From NCBI GenBank assembly GCA_031291275.1, contig JARLJJ010000632.1:1-37163 (forward strand): a stretch of 37,163 nt of DNA, in the 5' to 3' direction. Shown in pieces: positions 16,233 to 24,986 of this stretch (the first letter of the stretch is position 1; each line of letters opens with the position of its first letter). Position numbers and translations under genes: made by a program. The notes beneath the pieces were generated by a model, which saw nothing but the letters and a program-made list of their open reading frames with translations, had not been told where the DNA came from and ran no database searches. Source of the DNA: Formivibrio sp. GTDB lineage: Bacteria > Pseudomonadota > Gammaproteobacteria > Burkholderiales > Chitinibacteraceae.

Positions 16233-17369
16233 ATGGCAGAGGATTCCGATCTAGAACGCACCGAACCCCCTTCGCCCCGGCGGCTGGAAGACGCCCGGCG
16301 CAAGGGGCAAGTACCGCGTTCGCGCGAACTCTCCACATTCGCAGTACTGATGACCGGGCTTCTCTCAGCATTTTGGGGCGGCCCGGAGCTTTATGCCGCG
16401 ATCAAGCAAATCACTGTCACTGAATTCACTTTCACCCATGCCTCGCTGGCAGATCCAAACCAGATGCCATTGCATTTCATTTCCTCATTGCGCATCGCCC
16501 TGCTGGCGCTGATGCCCATATTTCTAGCCACCGTACTTGCCGCTGTTTTGACACCTGTGATGATTGGCGGTTGGCTATTTTCATTTGAAACGCTTTCTCC
16601 CAACTTCGGAAGAATGAATCCGATGAGCGGGATCGGCCGGATTTTTTCGGTCCGCAGTATCGTCGAAATGTTCAAGACCATCCTGAAATCGGGCTTGGTC
16701 GGCGGCATTGCAGCACTAACGCTATGGAACGAACGCGATCAGTTCCTCGCTCTCATCATGATGCCCATGGACAGTGGTCTGTTTTATCTCTGGCAAATGA
16801 TGCGTTTTACGCTGCTGATGTCGGTCAGCGGCATCGCTGCGATTGTCCTGATCGATGTGCCATATCAGCTCTGGGATTACCACAAGGGCCTGCGCATGAC
16901 CAAGGAAGAAGTCCGGCAGGAAATGAAGGAAATGGAAGGCTCTCCCGAGATCAAGGGCCGCATCCGCCAGTTGCAACGTGAAGCAGCCAGAAAACGCATG
17001 ATGTCCGCTATCCCCAAAGCGGATGTCGTCGTGACCAATCCGACGCACTACGCGGTAGCGATCCAGTATGAAGCCGGCATGCGCGCTCCCAAGGTCGTTG
17101 CAAAAGGCTCTTTCCTGCTGGCCGAACGCATTATCGATATCGCAAAAGAACACCGGGTCGCCATTATCCGCACCCCTCCGTTTGCCCGAGCGCTCTACCA
17201 CCATGCCGATCTCGGCGAAGAAATTCCTTCCGCGTTGTATACTGCGGCGGCCGAGGTACTGGCTTATATCTATCAGCTGAAGCAGTTTCAACGCCATGGC
17301 GGCACCGCTCCAGAACTGAACGATAACTTGCCAGTCCCTGCGGAACTGGACCCGGAAGCAACCGGCTGA
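16233..17369 (+). CDS. flhB: Flagellar export switch protein FlhB
   Basis: Export-gate protein whose cytoplasmic domain self-cleaves and sets substrate specificity together with FliK. It has 378 aa. It begins MAEDSDLERTEPPSPRRLED, the conserved opening, followed by four transmembrane helices up to about residue 215. The autocleavage motif NPTH is at residues 269-272, cleaved between N269 and P270. The ATG at 16233 has no obvious Shine-Dalgarno. It is divergent from fliK with an 89-base gap. The only recognisable promoter there faces fliK, so how flhB is transcribed is unclear. Confidence 0.98.
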   Translation: MAEDSDLERTEPPSPRRLEDARRKGQVPRSRELSTFAVLMTGLLSAFWGGPELYAAIKQITVTEFTFTHASLADPNQMPLHFISSLRIALLALMPIFLATVLAAVLTPVMIGGWLFSFETLSPNFGRMNPMSGIGRIFSVRSIVEMFKTILKSGLVGGIAALTLWNERDQFLALIMMPMDSGLFYLWQMMRFTLLMSVSGIAAIVLIDVPYQLWDYHKGLRMTKEEVRQEMKEMEGSPEIKGRIRQLQREAARKRMMSAIPKADVVVTNPTHYAVAIQYEAGMRAPKVVAKGSFLLAERIIDIAKEHRVAIIRTPPFARALYHHADLGEEIPSALYTAAAEVLAYIYQLKQFQRHGGTAPELNDNLPVPAELDPEATG

Positions 17370-17404
17370 TGCCATCCCAAACAACTTGAACTGAGCCCAA
17401 ATGC

Positions 17405-19468
17405 GTGTGGCGCGAATTTAATCTCAACCGTTTAGCTGGCCCGATTCTCGTGCTGATGATCCTCGGCATGATGATCCTGCCGTTGCCAGCGATCGTGCTC
17501 GACTTCTTTTTCACCTTCAACATTGCCATTTCGGTGATTGTCTTGATGGTGAGCCTTTATGCGCGCGAACCCTTGGAGTTTTCCGCCTTCCCGACCGTGC
17601 TGCTCATGACGGCACTGCTGCGACTTTCGCTCAACGTTGCTTCGACCAAACTGGTATTGACTGCAGGCCATACCGGGCCGGATGCCGCCGGCAAAGTGAT
17701 CGAGTCTTTTGGTCATGCCCTGATTGGCGGCAATCTCACTGTCGGCCTCGTCGGTTTCATCATCCTGACCATCATCAACTTCGTGGTGATTACCAAAGGC
17801 GCCGGACGGATTGCAGAAGTGTCCGCTCGCTTCACATTGGATGCGATGCCCGGCAAACAAATGGCCATTGATGCCGATCTCAACGCCGGCCTGATCGGTG
17901 AAGATGACGCACGCAAACGCCGTGCGCACATATCACAGGAAGCCAATTTTTTCGGCTCGATGGATGGTGCTTCGAAATTTGTTCGTGGCGATGCCGTCGC
18001 CGGCATCATGATCATGATCATCAACATCATTGGCGGACTGACTGTGGGCATGGTCCAGCACAACCTCGGTTTTGCCGAAGCGGGTTCCACCTATACCCAG
18101 CTCACCATCGGTGATGGCCTGGTTGCACAAATTCCTTCACTGATCATTTCTGTCGCAGCCGGCATTGTGGTATCCCGGGTTAGCAACGACGAAGATCTGT
18201 CTGAACAGTTGCTTGGCCAACTGTTCCGCAAACCTCAGGTGTTGTACGTCACCGCCGGGGTAATGGGCGTATTAGGCATTACGCCCGGCATGCCGCATTT
18301 TGCCTTTTTGTTGATTGCCGCTGGCACAGGCGGACTCGCCTGGTGGCTGGTTCAAGAGACCAGCAAGAAAGAAGCTGCCGCTCATCTGGCCCCTGCGGCT
18401 GCCACGGCACCTGCCACCGAAACGCCTTTGCAAGATGTCAGCTGGGCCGATGTACAACCAGTGGACACCATTGGACTGGAAGTTGGTTATCGTCTGATTC
18501 CGCTGGTTGACCGAGCTCAGGACGGCGAACTCTTGCGGCGAATCCGCGGCATTCGCAAGAAAATAGCGCAAGAACTCGGTTTCTTGGTCCCCGCAGTACA
18601 TATCCGCGACAACCTTGAGCTGAAGCCCAACCAATACCGCATCCAGCTCAAGGGGGTGGATATCGGCGCCGGCGAAGCATATGTGGGCCAATGGCTCGCC
18701 ATCAACCCCGGCAACGCGGCCGGCAGCCTGGCAGGAACCCACACCAAGGATCCGACGTTTGGTCTGCCTGCCGTCTGGATTGATGCCTCGCTGCGCGACC
18801 ACGCACAGACCATGGGTTATACCGTCGTTGACGGCAGCACCGTGGTGGGCACCCATATTTCCAACATCCTGCAAAACCACGCTGCCGAATTGCTCGGTCG
18901 CGAGGAGGTCCAGCAATTGTTGGATCATATTGCCAAGGAAACGCCCAAGCTGGTCGAAGAACTGGTTCCGAAGATCATCCCGATCGGCACGTTGCAGAAA
19001 GTACTGCAAAACTTGCTGGAAGAAGGCATGCATATTCGTGACATGCGCACGATTCTGGAAACCGTCGCCGAGCATATTTCACGCACTCAGGATATTGATG
19101 ACCTCACTTCTGCCGTGCGCGTCAGCCTGGGCCGTGCCATTGTCCATCAATTATTCCCCAGCGAAGATGAGCTGCAGGTTGTCGCCCTAGAGCCACAGCT
19201 GGAGCACATCCTGCTCTCCGCCGCGGCAGGAAAATCACAAGGCGGACTGGAGCCAGGCTTGGCCGAACGCCTGCTGCAACAGGCCACTGCCGTGGTTGAA
19301 AACATGGAAAGCCAGGGGCTCAACACGGTACTGATCTGCCCGGCACAATTGCGTCCGATGCTCTCCCGCTTCCTGCGCCGCGCGACCCCAGGTCTGCGCG
19401 TTATTGCCCACACCGAAATTCCGGACAGCAAAACCATCCGGATTGTTGGCGTATTGGGTGGGCAATAG
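17405..19468 (+). CDS. flhA: Flagellar export gate protein FlhA
   Basis: Largest export-gate subunit; a nonameric ring that receives chaperone-substrate complexes and couples export to the proton gradient. It has 687 aa. Eight transmembrane helices lie within about residues 10-320. The FHIPEP-family signature RIAEVSARFTLDAMPGKQ starts near residue 135, with IDADLNAGLIGEDDARKRR after it. A linker (about 325-350, Ala/Pro-rich) leads to the cytoplasmic domain. The GTG start at 17405 is required by the reading frame; a nearby ATG at 17401 is in another frame and stops after six codons. It lies 35 bases after flhB. aceK converges on it. Confidence 0.98.
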   Translation: MWREFNLNRLAGPILVLMILGMMILPLPAIVLDFFFTFNIAISVIVLMVSLYAREPLEFSAFPTVLLMTALLRLSLNVASTKLVLTAGHTGPDAAGKVIESFGHALIGGNLTVGLVGFIILTIINFVVITKGAGRIAEVSARFTLDAMPGKQMAIDADLNAGLIGEDDARKRRAHISQEANFFGSMDGASKFVRGDAVAGIMIMIINIIGGLTVGMVQHNLGFAEAGSTYTQLTIGDGLVAQIPSLIISVAAGIVVSRVSNDEDLSEQLLGQLFRKPQVLYVTAGVMGVLGITPGMPHFAFLLIAAGTGGLAWWLVQETSKKEAAAHLAPAAATAPATETPLQDVSWADVQPVDTIGLEVGYRLIPLVDRAQDGELLRRIRGIRKKIAQELGFLVPAVHIRDNLELKPNQYRIQLKGVDIGAGEAYVGQWLAINPGNAAGSLAGTHTKDPTFGLPAVWIDASLRDHAQTMGYTVVDGSTVVGTHISNILQNHAAELLGREEVQQLLDHIAKETPKLVEELVPKIIPIGTLQKVLQNLLEEGMHIRDMRTILETVAEHISRTQDIDDLTSAVRVSLGRAIVHQLFPSEDELQVVALEPQLEHILLSAAAGKSQGGLEPGLAERLLQQATAVVENMESQGLNTVLICPAQLRPMLSRFLRRATPGLRVIAHTEIPDSKTIRIVGVLGGQ

Positions 19469-19472
19469 CGGC

Positions 19473-19499
19473 GCAAAATTAGGCACTTGCCCCTTTTGC
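19473..19499 (+). terminator. Weak hairpin after flhA
   Basis: GCAAAA (19473-19478) and TTTTGC (19494-19499) enclose an inner GGCA/TGCC stem, five bases after the flhA stop and five bases before the end of convergent aceK. It is a possible terminator, but the T-run is part of the stem and the tail is mixed. Confidence 0.3.
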
Positions 19500-19503
19500 A
19501 GCA

Positions 19504-21276
19504 CTAATCAATTTTTCGCGCCGGATGCCGGCCAAATACCCGGATAAAGCGCAGTGCTTGCGGGTAGGAAAAAAAGTCCTCCACCACACCGGCGCGGATT
19601 CGTGCCTGGGTTTCCTGCCAAAACCGGGGTGTCAGCAGGTCGGCATGGTGGGTAAGGAAGATTTCGCGCACCAACGGATTGGCCAATAGAAAGCGGCCAA
19701 ACTCTTCCGGGAAGACATCCATCCGGCCCACGGGATACCAAGGCTCAGCACTCATTTCGGCTTCCGGATAAGGCGCGGGCGGAATGCATCGAAAACAGCA
19801 GTCGGTCATGTATTCAATTTCATCGTAATCGTAAAACACCACACGACCATACCGCGTCACCCCAAAGTTTTTCGACAACATATCGCCTGGAAAGACATTG
19901 GCCTGAGCCATTTCACGTATCGCATCGCCATATTCACGCACCACATAGCGAAGTTGCTCTTCATCCGCCTTAACCTCATACAGATTGAGTGGCGTCAGGC
20001 GGCGCTCGATATAGACATGTTTTACCACCAGACGATCGCCGTCATCCTCCAGGCTTTGCGCACAGACTTCGCGCAACTCTTTCAATAGCCCAGGCTCGAA
20101 TCGCTCTCTTGGCAAAGCCACATGGGAAAATTCCAAGGTATCGGCCATCCGCCCCACCCGGTCCACCTGTTTCACCATCTGATACTTGGTCATGACCTTC
20201 GCTGGCGTCATGTCTTTTTTGATATAGGCATGATCCTTGATAATCTTGAACACATAGGGGAACGAGGGCAGCGTGAAAACCGCCATCACCATGCCACGCA
20301 CGCCAGGAGCCACAATAAACGCATCATTCGAATGCTTCAGATGGCTGCACAGATCACGATAAAACATGGTTTTGCCCTGCTTACCCAACCCCAGCATCGT
20401 GTAAATCTCGCCAGCAGGCTTGCTCGGCATGATCGTACGCAGAAAAAAAACATACGCTGAAGGCACCTCCATATCGACCATGAAATAGGCCCGCGACAGA
20501 GAGAACAACAAGGAAATTCGCCAAGGCTCAAGCAGCAGCGCATCCACATAAAGACCGCGCGGTCCATGACGTACCGCCAAAGCAAAGGGATATTCCTGAT
20601 ACCCGTTCACCGCTTTGCCAATCAGGAAAGCTGACTTGTTGCGATAGAACGGGGAAGACAGCACCTGTATCTGCGAATTCACTTCAGCCAATGGCCACGC
20701 CCTCAGATATCGACGTACCGTGATCAATATGCGCCTGATATCCTGCTCCAGGTTTTCGAAAGGAGAATGCCACCCGACAGCAAGCAAAATTCGCCTAACC
20801 GTTGCGAACATTCCCAGCTCTTGCGGGTAATAACTCAAATAACTGGGCGGGGAAGACACAATGTAGGCGGTCGAAATTGCCGGGCGTGCAAACAAATAAT
20901 CGTTGTAAAAATAGGTTCTATCCAGGATGCGGCAAGACACCGAATTAAAAAAAGTCTCCGCCAATTCCGGTTGTTTGTGATTGATCAGCATGCCGATGAA
21001 CATCAACTTCACCTGCTGCCAGGTCACATCATCCAACGATTGCGCGTTAAAGGCCGTACGCAACAGCATCACGGTTTCCGCTACGCGCTGGTCGTAGAAC
21101 AACACCCTATCGCGCACCGCCAGCAATTCCCCCTGCCAGTCACGAACTTCGAAACGGGCAGTCGCTTGACGACTATATTCGTGAAAAATACTGTAATGCC
21201 GATCAAAACCATCGATCAATGCCTGCGCAATCTGATAGGCCAAATCGGAACCCAATGGAACGATGCGATCCTGCAT
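19504..21276 (-). CDS. aceK: Isocitrate dehydrogenase kinase/phosphatase AceK
   Basis: Bifunctional enzyme that phosphorylates isocitrate dehydrogenase to divert isocitrate into the glyoxylate bypass, and reverses this. From ATG at 21276 it has 590 aa (E. coli 578); a TTG at 21285 would add three residues. The N-terminal regulatory domain (about 1-310) precedes the kinase-like domain with APGVRGMVMAVFTLPSFPYV, then NVFPGDMLSKNFGV and VVFYDYDEIEY carrying the catalytic Asn/Asp residues. In the usual GDMLFKNFGV motif the Phe is Ser here. No aceA, aceB or icd is nearby. It stands on the opposite strand between flhA and flhF. Confidence 0.97.
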   Translation of the reverse strand: MQDRIVPLGSDLAYQIAQALIDGFDRHYSIFHEYSRQATARFEVRDWQGELLAVRDRVLFYDQRVAETVMLLRTAFNAQSLDDVTWQQVKLMFIGMLINHKQPELAETFFNSVSCRILDRTYFYNDYLFARPAISTAYIVSSPPSYLSYYPQELGMFATVRRILLAVGWHSPFENLEQDIRRILITVRRYLRAWPLAEVNSQIQVLSSPFYRNKSAFLIGKAVNGYQEYPFALAVRHGPRGLYVDALLLEPWRISLLFSLSRAYFMVDMEVPSAYVFFLRTIMPSKPAGEIYTMLGLGKQGKTMFYRDLCSHLKHSNDAFIVAPGVRGMVMAVFTLPSFPYVFKIIKDHAYIKKDMTPAKVMTKYQMVKQVDRVGRMADTLEFSHVALPRERFEPGLLKELREVCAQSLEDDGDRLVVKHVYIERRLTPLNLYEVKADEEQLRYVVREYGDAIREMAQANVFPGDMLSKNFGVTRYGRVVFYDYDEIEYMTDCCFRCIPPAPYPEAEMSAEPWYPVGRMDVFPEEFGRFLLANPLVREIFLTHHADLLTPRFWQETQARIRAGVVEDFFSYPQALRFIRVFGRHPARKID

Positions 21277-21521
21277 GTTGCCCAACCCCTGTGGCTGACC
21301 ACTGTTTCCAGTGTAGTTATTAGCCAGGACGTTGGCAGATCAAACCGTTGGGAAAATAGAATGAGAATGACCGTATCTGGACAAAACGAAATACAATTCG
21401 CCAATGAATATGCACACTCAGTCTGGCTTTACACCACAGGATTGGATTGTTCGATCCCGCAATATTTGTGCTGAACAGCGCTATCAGACAATAATAAGCA
21501 GATTACATTCGGCAGCGGACT
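21277..21521 (+). other. Divergent aceK-flhF intergenic region, 245 bases
   Basis: No gene is supported here. It must hold the promoters of aceK (minus) and of the flhF operon (plus). I find no sigma-54 (GG-N10-GC) site, no sigma-28 site and no convincing sigma-70 pair on either strand. A small perfect hairpin CACTG-TTTC-CAGTG lies in the first 50 bases, within the aceK leader. Confidence 0.6.
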
Positions 21522-23003
21522 ATGGTCGTTAAAAAGTTCTACGGATCCACTACCCGAGATGCACTACGCCAAGTCCGCGACGAGCTGGGCCCGGATGCGC
21601 TCATTCTGTCGAACCGGCAGGTGGCAGGGGGCGGCTTCGAGATCATGGCCGTAGCGGAAGCCGATGTGGCCGTGCTGACCAGCATGCCGGAAGCCGCGAG
21701 CTCGCCCAAACCTTCACCGCGCGCCACGCAGAATGGGGCGCGGCTAATGCAGTCAGCCCAAAAGGAAGCGCCAGCCAACCGCAGTGTCGCCCGTGCCTAT
21801 GCGATCCCCGATGATGATCATGACCCAACACTCGATGATCTCGGGACCGATACGCCGCTGGTGATTCGCAGCAGCCGAAGTACGCCTACGCAGCCTCACC
21901 CGCAAGCCACGGCCACGGCGGAAAGCTTTACGCCGCGGGAGGCCGCGCCGCGCCGTCCAGTGACGCTAGCCGAAAAACCACTCCCGACGTTTGACTTCGA
22001 AGAGCGTGCAGCGCCTGCAGCACCCGCAATGGATCAGGAAGCAGCCCAGGACATCGCGCGCGAAATCCGCATGTTGCGCGGCCTGCTGGAAAGCCAGCTT
22101 GCCGGCATGGCCTGGAATGAATTGGCCAAGCATGCGCCAGAAAAACTTGAAGTATTGCGCCAACTGCTCGCCGCAGGCTTTTGCCCGGCACTTTCGCGCC
22201 AGTTGATCGACAAAATGCCGACAGGCTTGGCCATCGACCAAGGAATCAACTGGGTCAAGGCTGCGCTCAAACACAACCTGCCTATTCCCGGGGCGGATCA
22301 GGACATCATTACGCGCGGCGGGGTGTATGCCCTGATCGGTCCGACTGGCGTCGGCAAAACCACCACGGTAGCCAAACTTGCTGCGCGCTGCGCGCTGGCT
22401 CATGGCGCTCAATCCGTCGCCCTGCTCACCACCGACAGCTACCGGATTGGCGCGCATGACCAATTGCGTATCTACGGTCGCATCCTTGGCGTGCCGGTAC
22501 ACGATGTCAAAGATGAGACCGACCTGGAACTGACGTTGTCAGACTTGTCTGATCGCCACCTGGTATTGATCGATACCGTCGGTATGGGCCAGCGCGATCA
22601 ACGCATCGGTGAACAATTGGCCCTGTTCAACCTGGAAAACATTGGCACGCTGTTGCTGCTTTCGGCCAATGCGCAAGCTTCCACCCTCGACGATGTGGCA
22701 AGGCGTTACCGTAACAGTCATCTGGTCGGCTGCATTCTGACCAAGCTGGACGAAACCATGGCTTTTGGCGGCTGCCTCGACGTGGCCATCCGCCACCGTC
22801 TGCCATTGCATTTCGTCACCAACGGCCAGCGGGTACCGGAGGATTTGCATGGCGCCAATACCGGCTACCTGATCGACCGGGCTTTCCGCACCCAGCAAGA
22901 CAACGCGGTCTATCAACTCAAAAAAGATGAATATCCGGTCTTCATGGGCACACAGGATGCATCACTCGATTTCAACCTGAGCCTGGGAGGCCAGCGTGCG
23001 TAA
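21522..23003 (+). CDS. flhF: Flagellar biosynthesis GTPase FlhF
   Basis: SRP-family GTPase that marks the site of polar flagellum assembly. It has 493 aa. The short N-terminal B domain (MVVKKFYGSTTRDALRQVRDELGPDALI) is followed by a disordered, Pro/Ala-rich stretch to about residue 170. The N and G domains follow. G1 is GPTGVGKTTT at residues 273-282 (K279), then TTDSYRIGAHDQL, the G3 segment DTVGMGQRD and G4 TKLDE. It heads a run of seven further same-strand genes and overlaps flhG by eight bases. With intact GTP-binding motifs it should be active, and its partner FlhG is encoded next. Confidence 0.97.
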   Translation: MVVKKFYGSTTRDALRQVRDELGPDALILSNRQVAGGGFEIMAVAEADVAVLTSMPEAASSPKPSPRATQNGARLMQSAQKEAPANRSVARAYAIPDDDHDPTLDDLGTDTPLVIRSSRSTPTQPHPQATATAESFTPREAAPRRPVTLAEKPLPTFDFEERAAPAAPAMDQEAAQDIAREIRMLRGLLESQLAGMAWNELAKHAPEKLEVLRQLLAAGFCPALSRQLIDKMPTGLAIDQGINWVKAALKHNLPIPGADQDIITRGGVYALIGPTGVGKTTTVAKLAARCALAHGAQSVALLTTDSYRIGAHDQLRIYGRILGVPVHDVKDETDLELTLSDLSDRHLVLIDTVGMGQRDQRIGEQLALFNLENIGTLLLLSANAQASTLDDVARRYRNSHLVGCILTKLDETMAFGGCLDVAIRHRLPLHFVTNGQRVPEDLHGANTGYLIDRAFRTQQDNAVYQLKKDEYPVFMGTQDASLDFNLSLGGQRA

Positions 23004-23892
23004 GGGGCCACACGGTCGCGACCAGGCTGCCGGCCTGCGTGCGATGGTCACCACGCCAAGCTGCCGCAGTATCAGCATTGCCGGCGGGAGAGGCGATTCA
23101 GGCGCCACCACCTTGGTGGTCAACTTGGCCGCAGCATTGGCCGAGCGCAGCCGCGAAGTCATCGTTCTGGATGAGTTCAGCGGTCTATCCAATGTCTGTC
23201 ATCGTTTGCGCTTGTCCCCGCGCTTCAGCATGGAGCAGGTATTGCGTCGCGAAGCGGGGCTTGCCGATGCCTTGCTCGATTCCGGGCGTGGATTTTCCGT
23301 CTTGCCTATTTCAGCGCGCCCGCAAGCATTGGCCAGCCTGAACGAGCGCGAACAACACTGGCTGGGCAATGAATTTGAACACTTGGCGGCCACAGCCGAT
23401 TTCCTGCTGCTCGATACCTGCCCGGCCGTCGGCTCTGGCCCCCCGTCGCTAAGCCTCGCTGCCGACGATGTCATGGTGGTACTCACCAATCGCGCCGAAT
23501 CCCTCACCGATGCCTATACCTGCATCAAACTGCTTTACACCGAATATGCCCGGCATGATTTCCGTATTTTGGTCAATCGTGCCGCCAGCCTGGATGATGC
23601 CGCCGCGCTGTTTGGTCGCATTCGTCAAGTGGCCCAGCAGTATCTGGGACAAGAAATCCAGCTCAAGCTAGTGGGTTTCGTTCCGGAAGACGAGCAACTG
23701 AACCGTGCAACGCGCCTGGGGCAGACAGTATTGGAATCATTCCCTGACTCGGATGCGGCCATGGCATTCCGTCAGCTTGCCGATGTCATGTTGCGTTGGG
23801 ATCCACCACTGCGCCCCTCGGATTCTCCAGCCGCATTTGTCCACCGCCTGGTTGAATCCAGTCGGCTACTTTCCGACCAATTGCGTCATTAA
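22996..23892 (+). CDS. flhG: FlhG/FleN-family MinD-like protein with degenerate ATP-binding loop
   Basis: FlhG (FleN) limits flagellar number, stimulates FlhF GTPase and restrains the master activator. It has 298 aa from GTG at 22996 (GGGAGG upstream, inside flhF). The FlhF-activating motif DQAAGLR is intact at residues 9-15. The deviant Walker A, normally KGGVGKTT, reads RGDSGATT (32-39), so both lysines are lost (R32, A37). The following switch segment, usually DADLGLANVD, reads DEFSGLSNVC (from D59). The later LLLDTCPAVGSG and LTNRAESLTDAYTCIKLL blocks are recognisable. Hence the fold and position are FlhG but ATP binding or hydrolysis is doubtful. Two bases separate it from the permease gene that follows. 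Confidence 0.9.
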   Translation: MRKGPHGRDQAAGLRAMVTTPSCRSISIAGGRGDSGATTLVVNLAAALAERSREVIVLDEFSGLSNVCHRLRLSPRFSMEQVLRREAGLADALLDSGRGFSVLPISARPQALASLNEREQHWLGNEFEHLAATADFLLLDTCPAVGSGPPSLSLAADDVMVVLTNRAESLTDAYTCIKLLYTEYARHDFRILVNRAASLDDAAALFGRIRQVAQQYLGQEIQLKLVGFVPEDEQLNRATRLGQTVLESFPDSDAAMAFRQLADVMLRWDPPLRPSDSPAAFVHRLVESSRLLSDQLRH

Positions 23893-23894
23893 AC

Positions 23895-24983
23895 ATGTCT
23901 AACGCCGCTATTCTCGCACCCAGTCCCGCAGATTCCGGCACGGATTACACGCTGACTGGCGAACTCGATATTGCGGCTGCCAGCCTGCTGTGGCCTCAGG
24001 TGCGAATCCTGCCGGACACCTCATGCATTGACGCCCGCGGCATCAACCGATGCGATGGCGCAGGCGCCGCCATGTTGTTTGACTTGGCGCGCCGCGGCAT
24101 AAAGATCATCGGACTAGACCCCGCCTTTCAGCAATTGGTTGATATCCTGGAACCGGGAAAACCTCTGGCCGGCGCAGCGCCTCACGTTAATCGACCGATC
24201 ATCTCCCGTGTTGGCTTCTGGGCTCACGAATGGGTGACTGACCTGATCGAACAAGTGACGTTCATTGGTGCCGCCGCCAGCGCTCTTGCCGGCTTGATCC
24301 GCAGACCGCGCGATCTGCGCTGGCAGGACTTCCTGACCCAATGCGAGTTGACCGGCACCAATGCCCTCCCGATTGTTTCGCTGATTTCTTTTCTGATCGG
24401 CGTGATCCTGTCTTTCCAGTCCGTACTGCCGCTCAGGCAATTCGGCGCTGAAATATTCGTTGCCAACTTGCTCGGCCTCTCGCTGATTCGCGAAATGAGC
24501 CCGCTGATCACCGCCATTCTGCTGGCCGGTCGCACCGGAGCAGCTTTCGCCGCAGAAATCGGCACCATGAAAGTGAATGAAGAAATAAACGCGCTCGTCA
24601 CTTTCGGCTTCGATCCCATTCGCTTCCTGGTCCTGCCACGCCTGCTCGCTGGTTTATTGATGGCCCCGCTGCTCACCGTCTGCGCCGAACTGGTTGGCCT
24701 GGCCGCCGGGGCACTGGTGCTGGAAGGTTTCGGCATCCCGTTCAGAACCTTTATTCATCAAGTTGCCAGCTTCACCGATCTGCATGATCTGCTCGGAGGA
24801 CTATTCAAAGCGGCGCTTTTTGGCCTGGAAGTCGCGGCGATCGGTTGCCTGCGCGGTCTGTCCACCGGCGCCGGTGCCAGCGCGGTGGGCAGCTCGACCA
24901 CGCGGGCCGTGGTACAAACTTTGGTGATCCTGGTGATTACCGACGGCATCATGGCCGTGATTTATTATCAGCTGGGCATTTAG
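23895..24983 (+). CDS. STAS-MlaE fusion: permease of an MCE-type lipid ABC transporter
   Basis: Inner membrane permease of an MCE (Mla-like) lipid transporter. It has 362 aa. Residues about 15-95 form a STAS-like domain (YTLTGELDIAAASLL, IDARGINRCDGAGAAML), the part that is the separate MlaB protein in E. coli. The rest is an MlaE-family permease with about five to six hydrophobic segments, containing LIREMSPLITAILLAGRTGAAFAAEIGTM (cited as blocks LIREMSPLIT and GRTGAAFAAEIGTM), then TFGFDPIRFLVLPR and the C-terminal VVQTLVILVITDGIMAVIYY. It begins two bases after flhG and is followed by its ATPase four bases later. Confidence 0.92.
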   Translation: MSNAAILAPSPADSGTDYTLTGELDIAAASLLWPQVRILPDTSCIDARGINRCDGAGAAMLFDLARRGIKIIGLDPAFQQLVDILEPGKPLAGAAPHVNRPIISRVGFWAHEWVTDLIEQVTFIGAAASALAGLIRRPRDLRWQDFLTQCELTGTNALPIVSLISFLIGVILSFQSVLPLRQFGAEIFVANLLGLSLIREMSPLITAILLAGRTGAAFAAEIGTMKVNEEINALVTFGFDPIRFLVLPRLLAGLLMAPLLTVCAELVGLAAGALVLEGFGIPFRTFIHQVASFTDLHDLLGGLFKAALFGLEVAAIGCLRGLSTGAGASAVGSSTTRAVVQTLVILVITDGIMAVIYYQLGI

Positions 24984-24986
24984 TCG

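Noticed and set aside
18272..19075. Open frame of 267 codons on the minus strand inside flhA
   Set aside because: Antisense shadow of a fully conserved FlhA; codon structure is explained by flhA.
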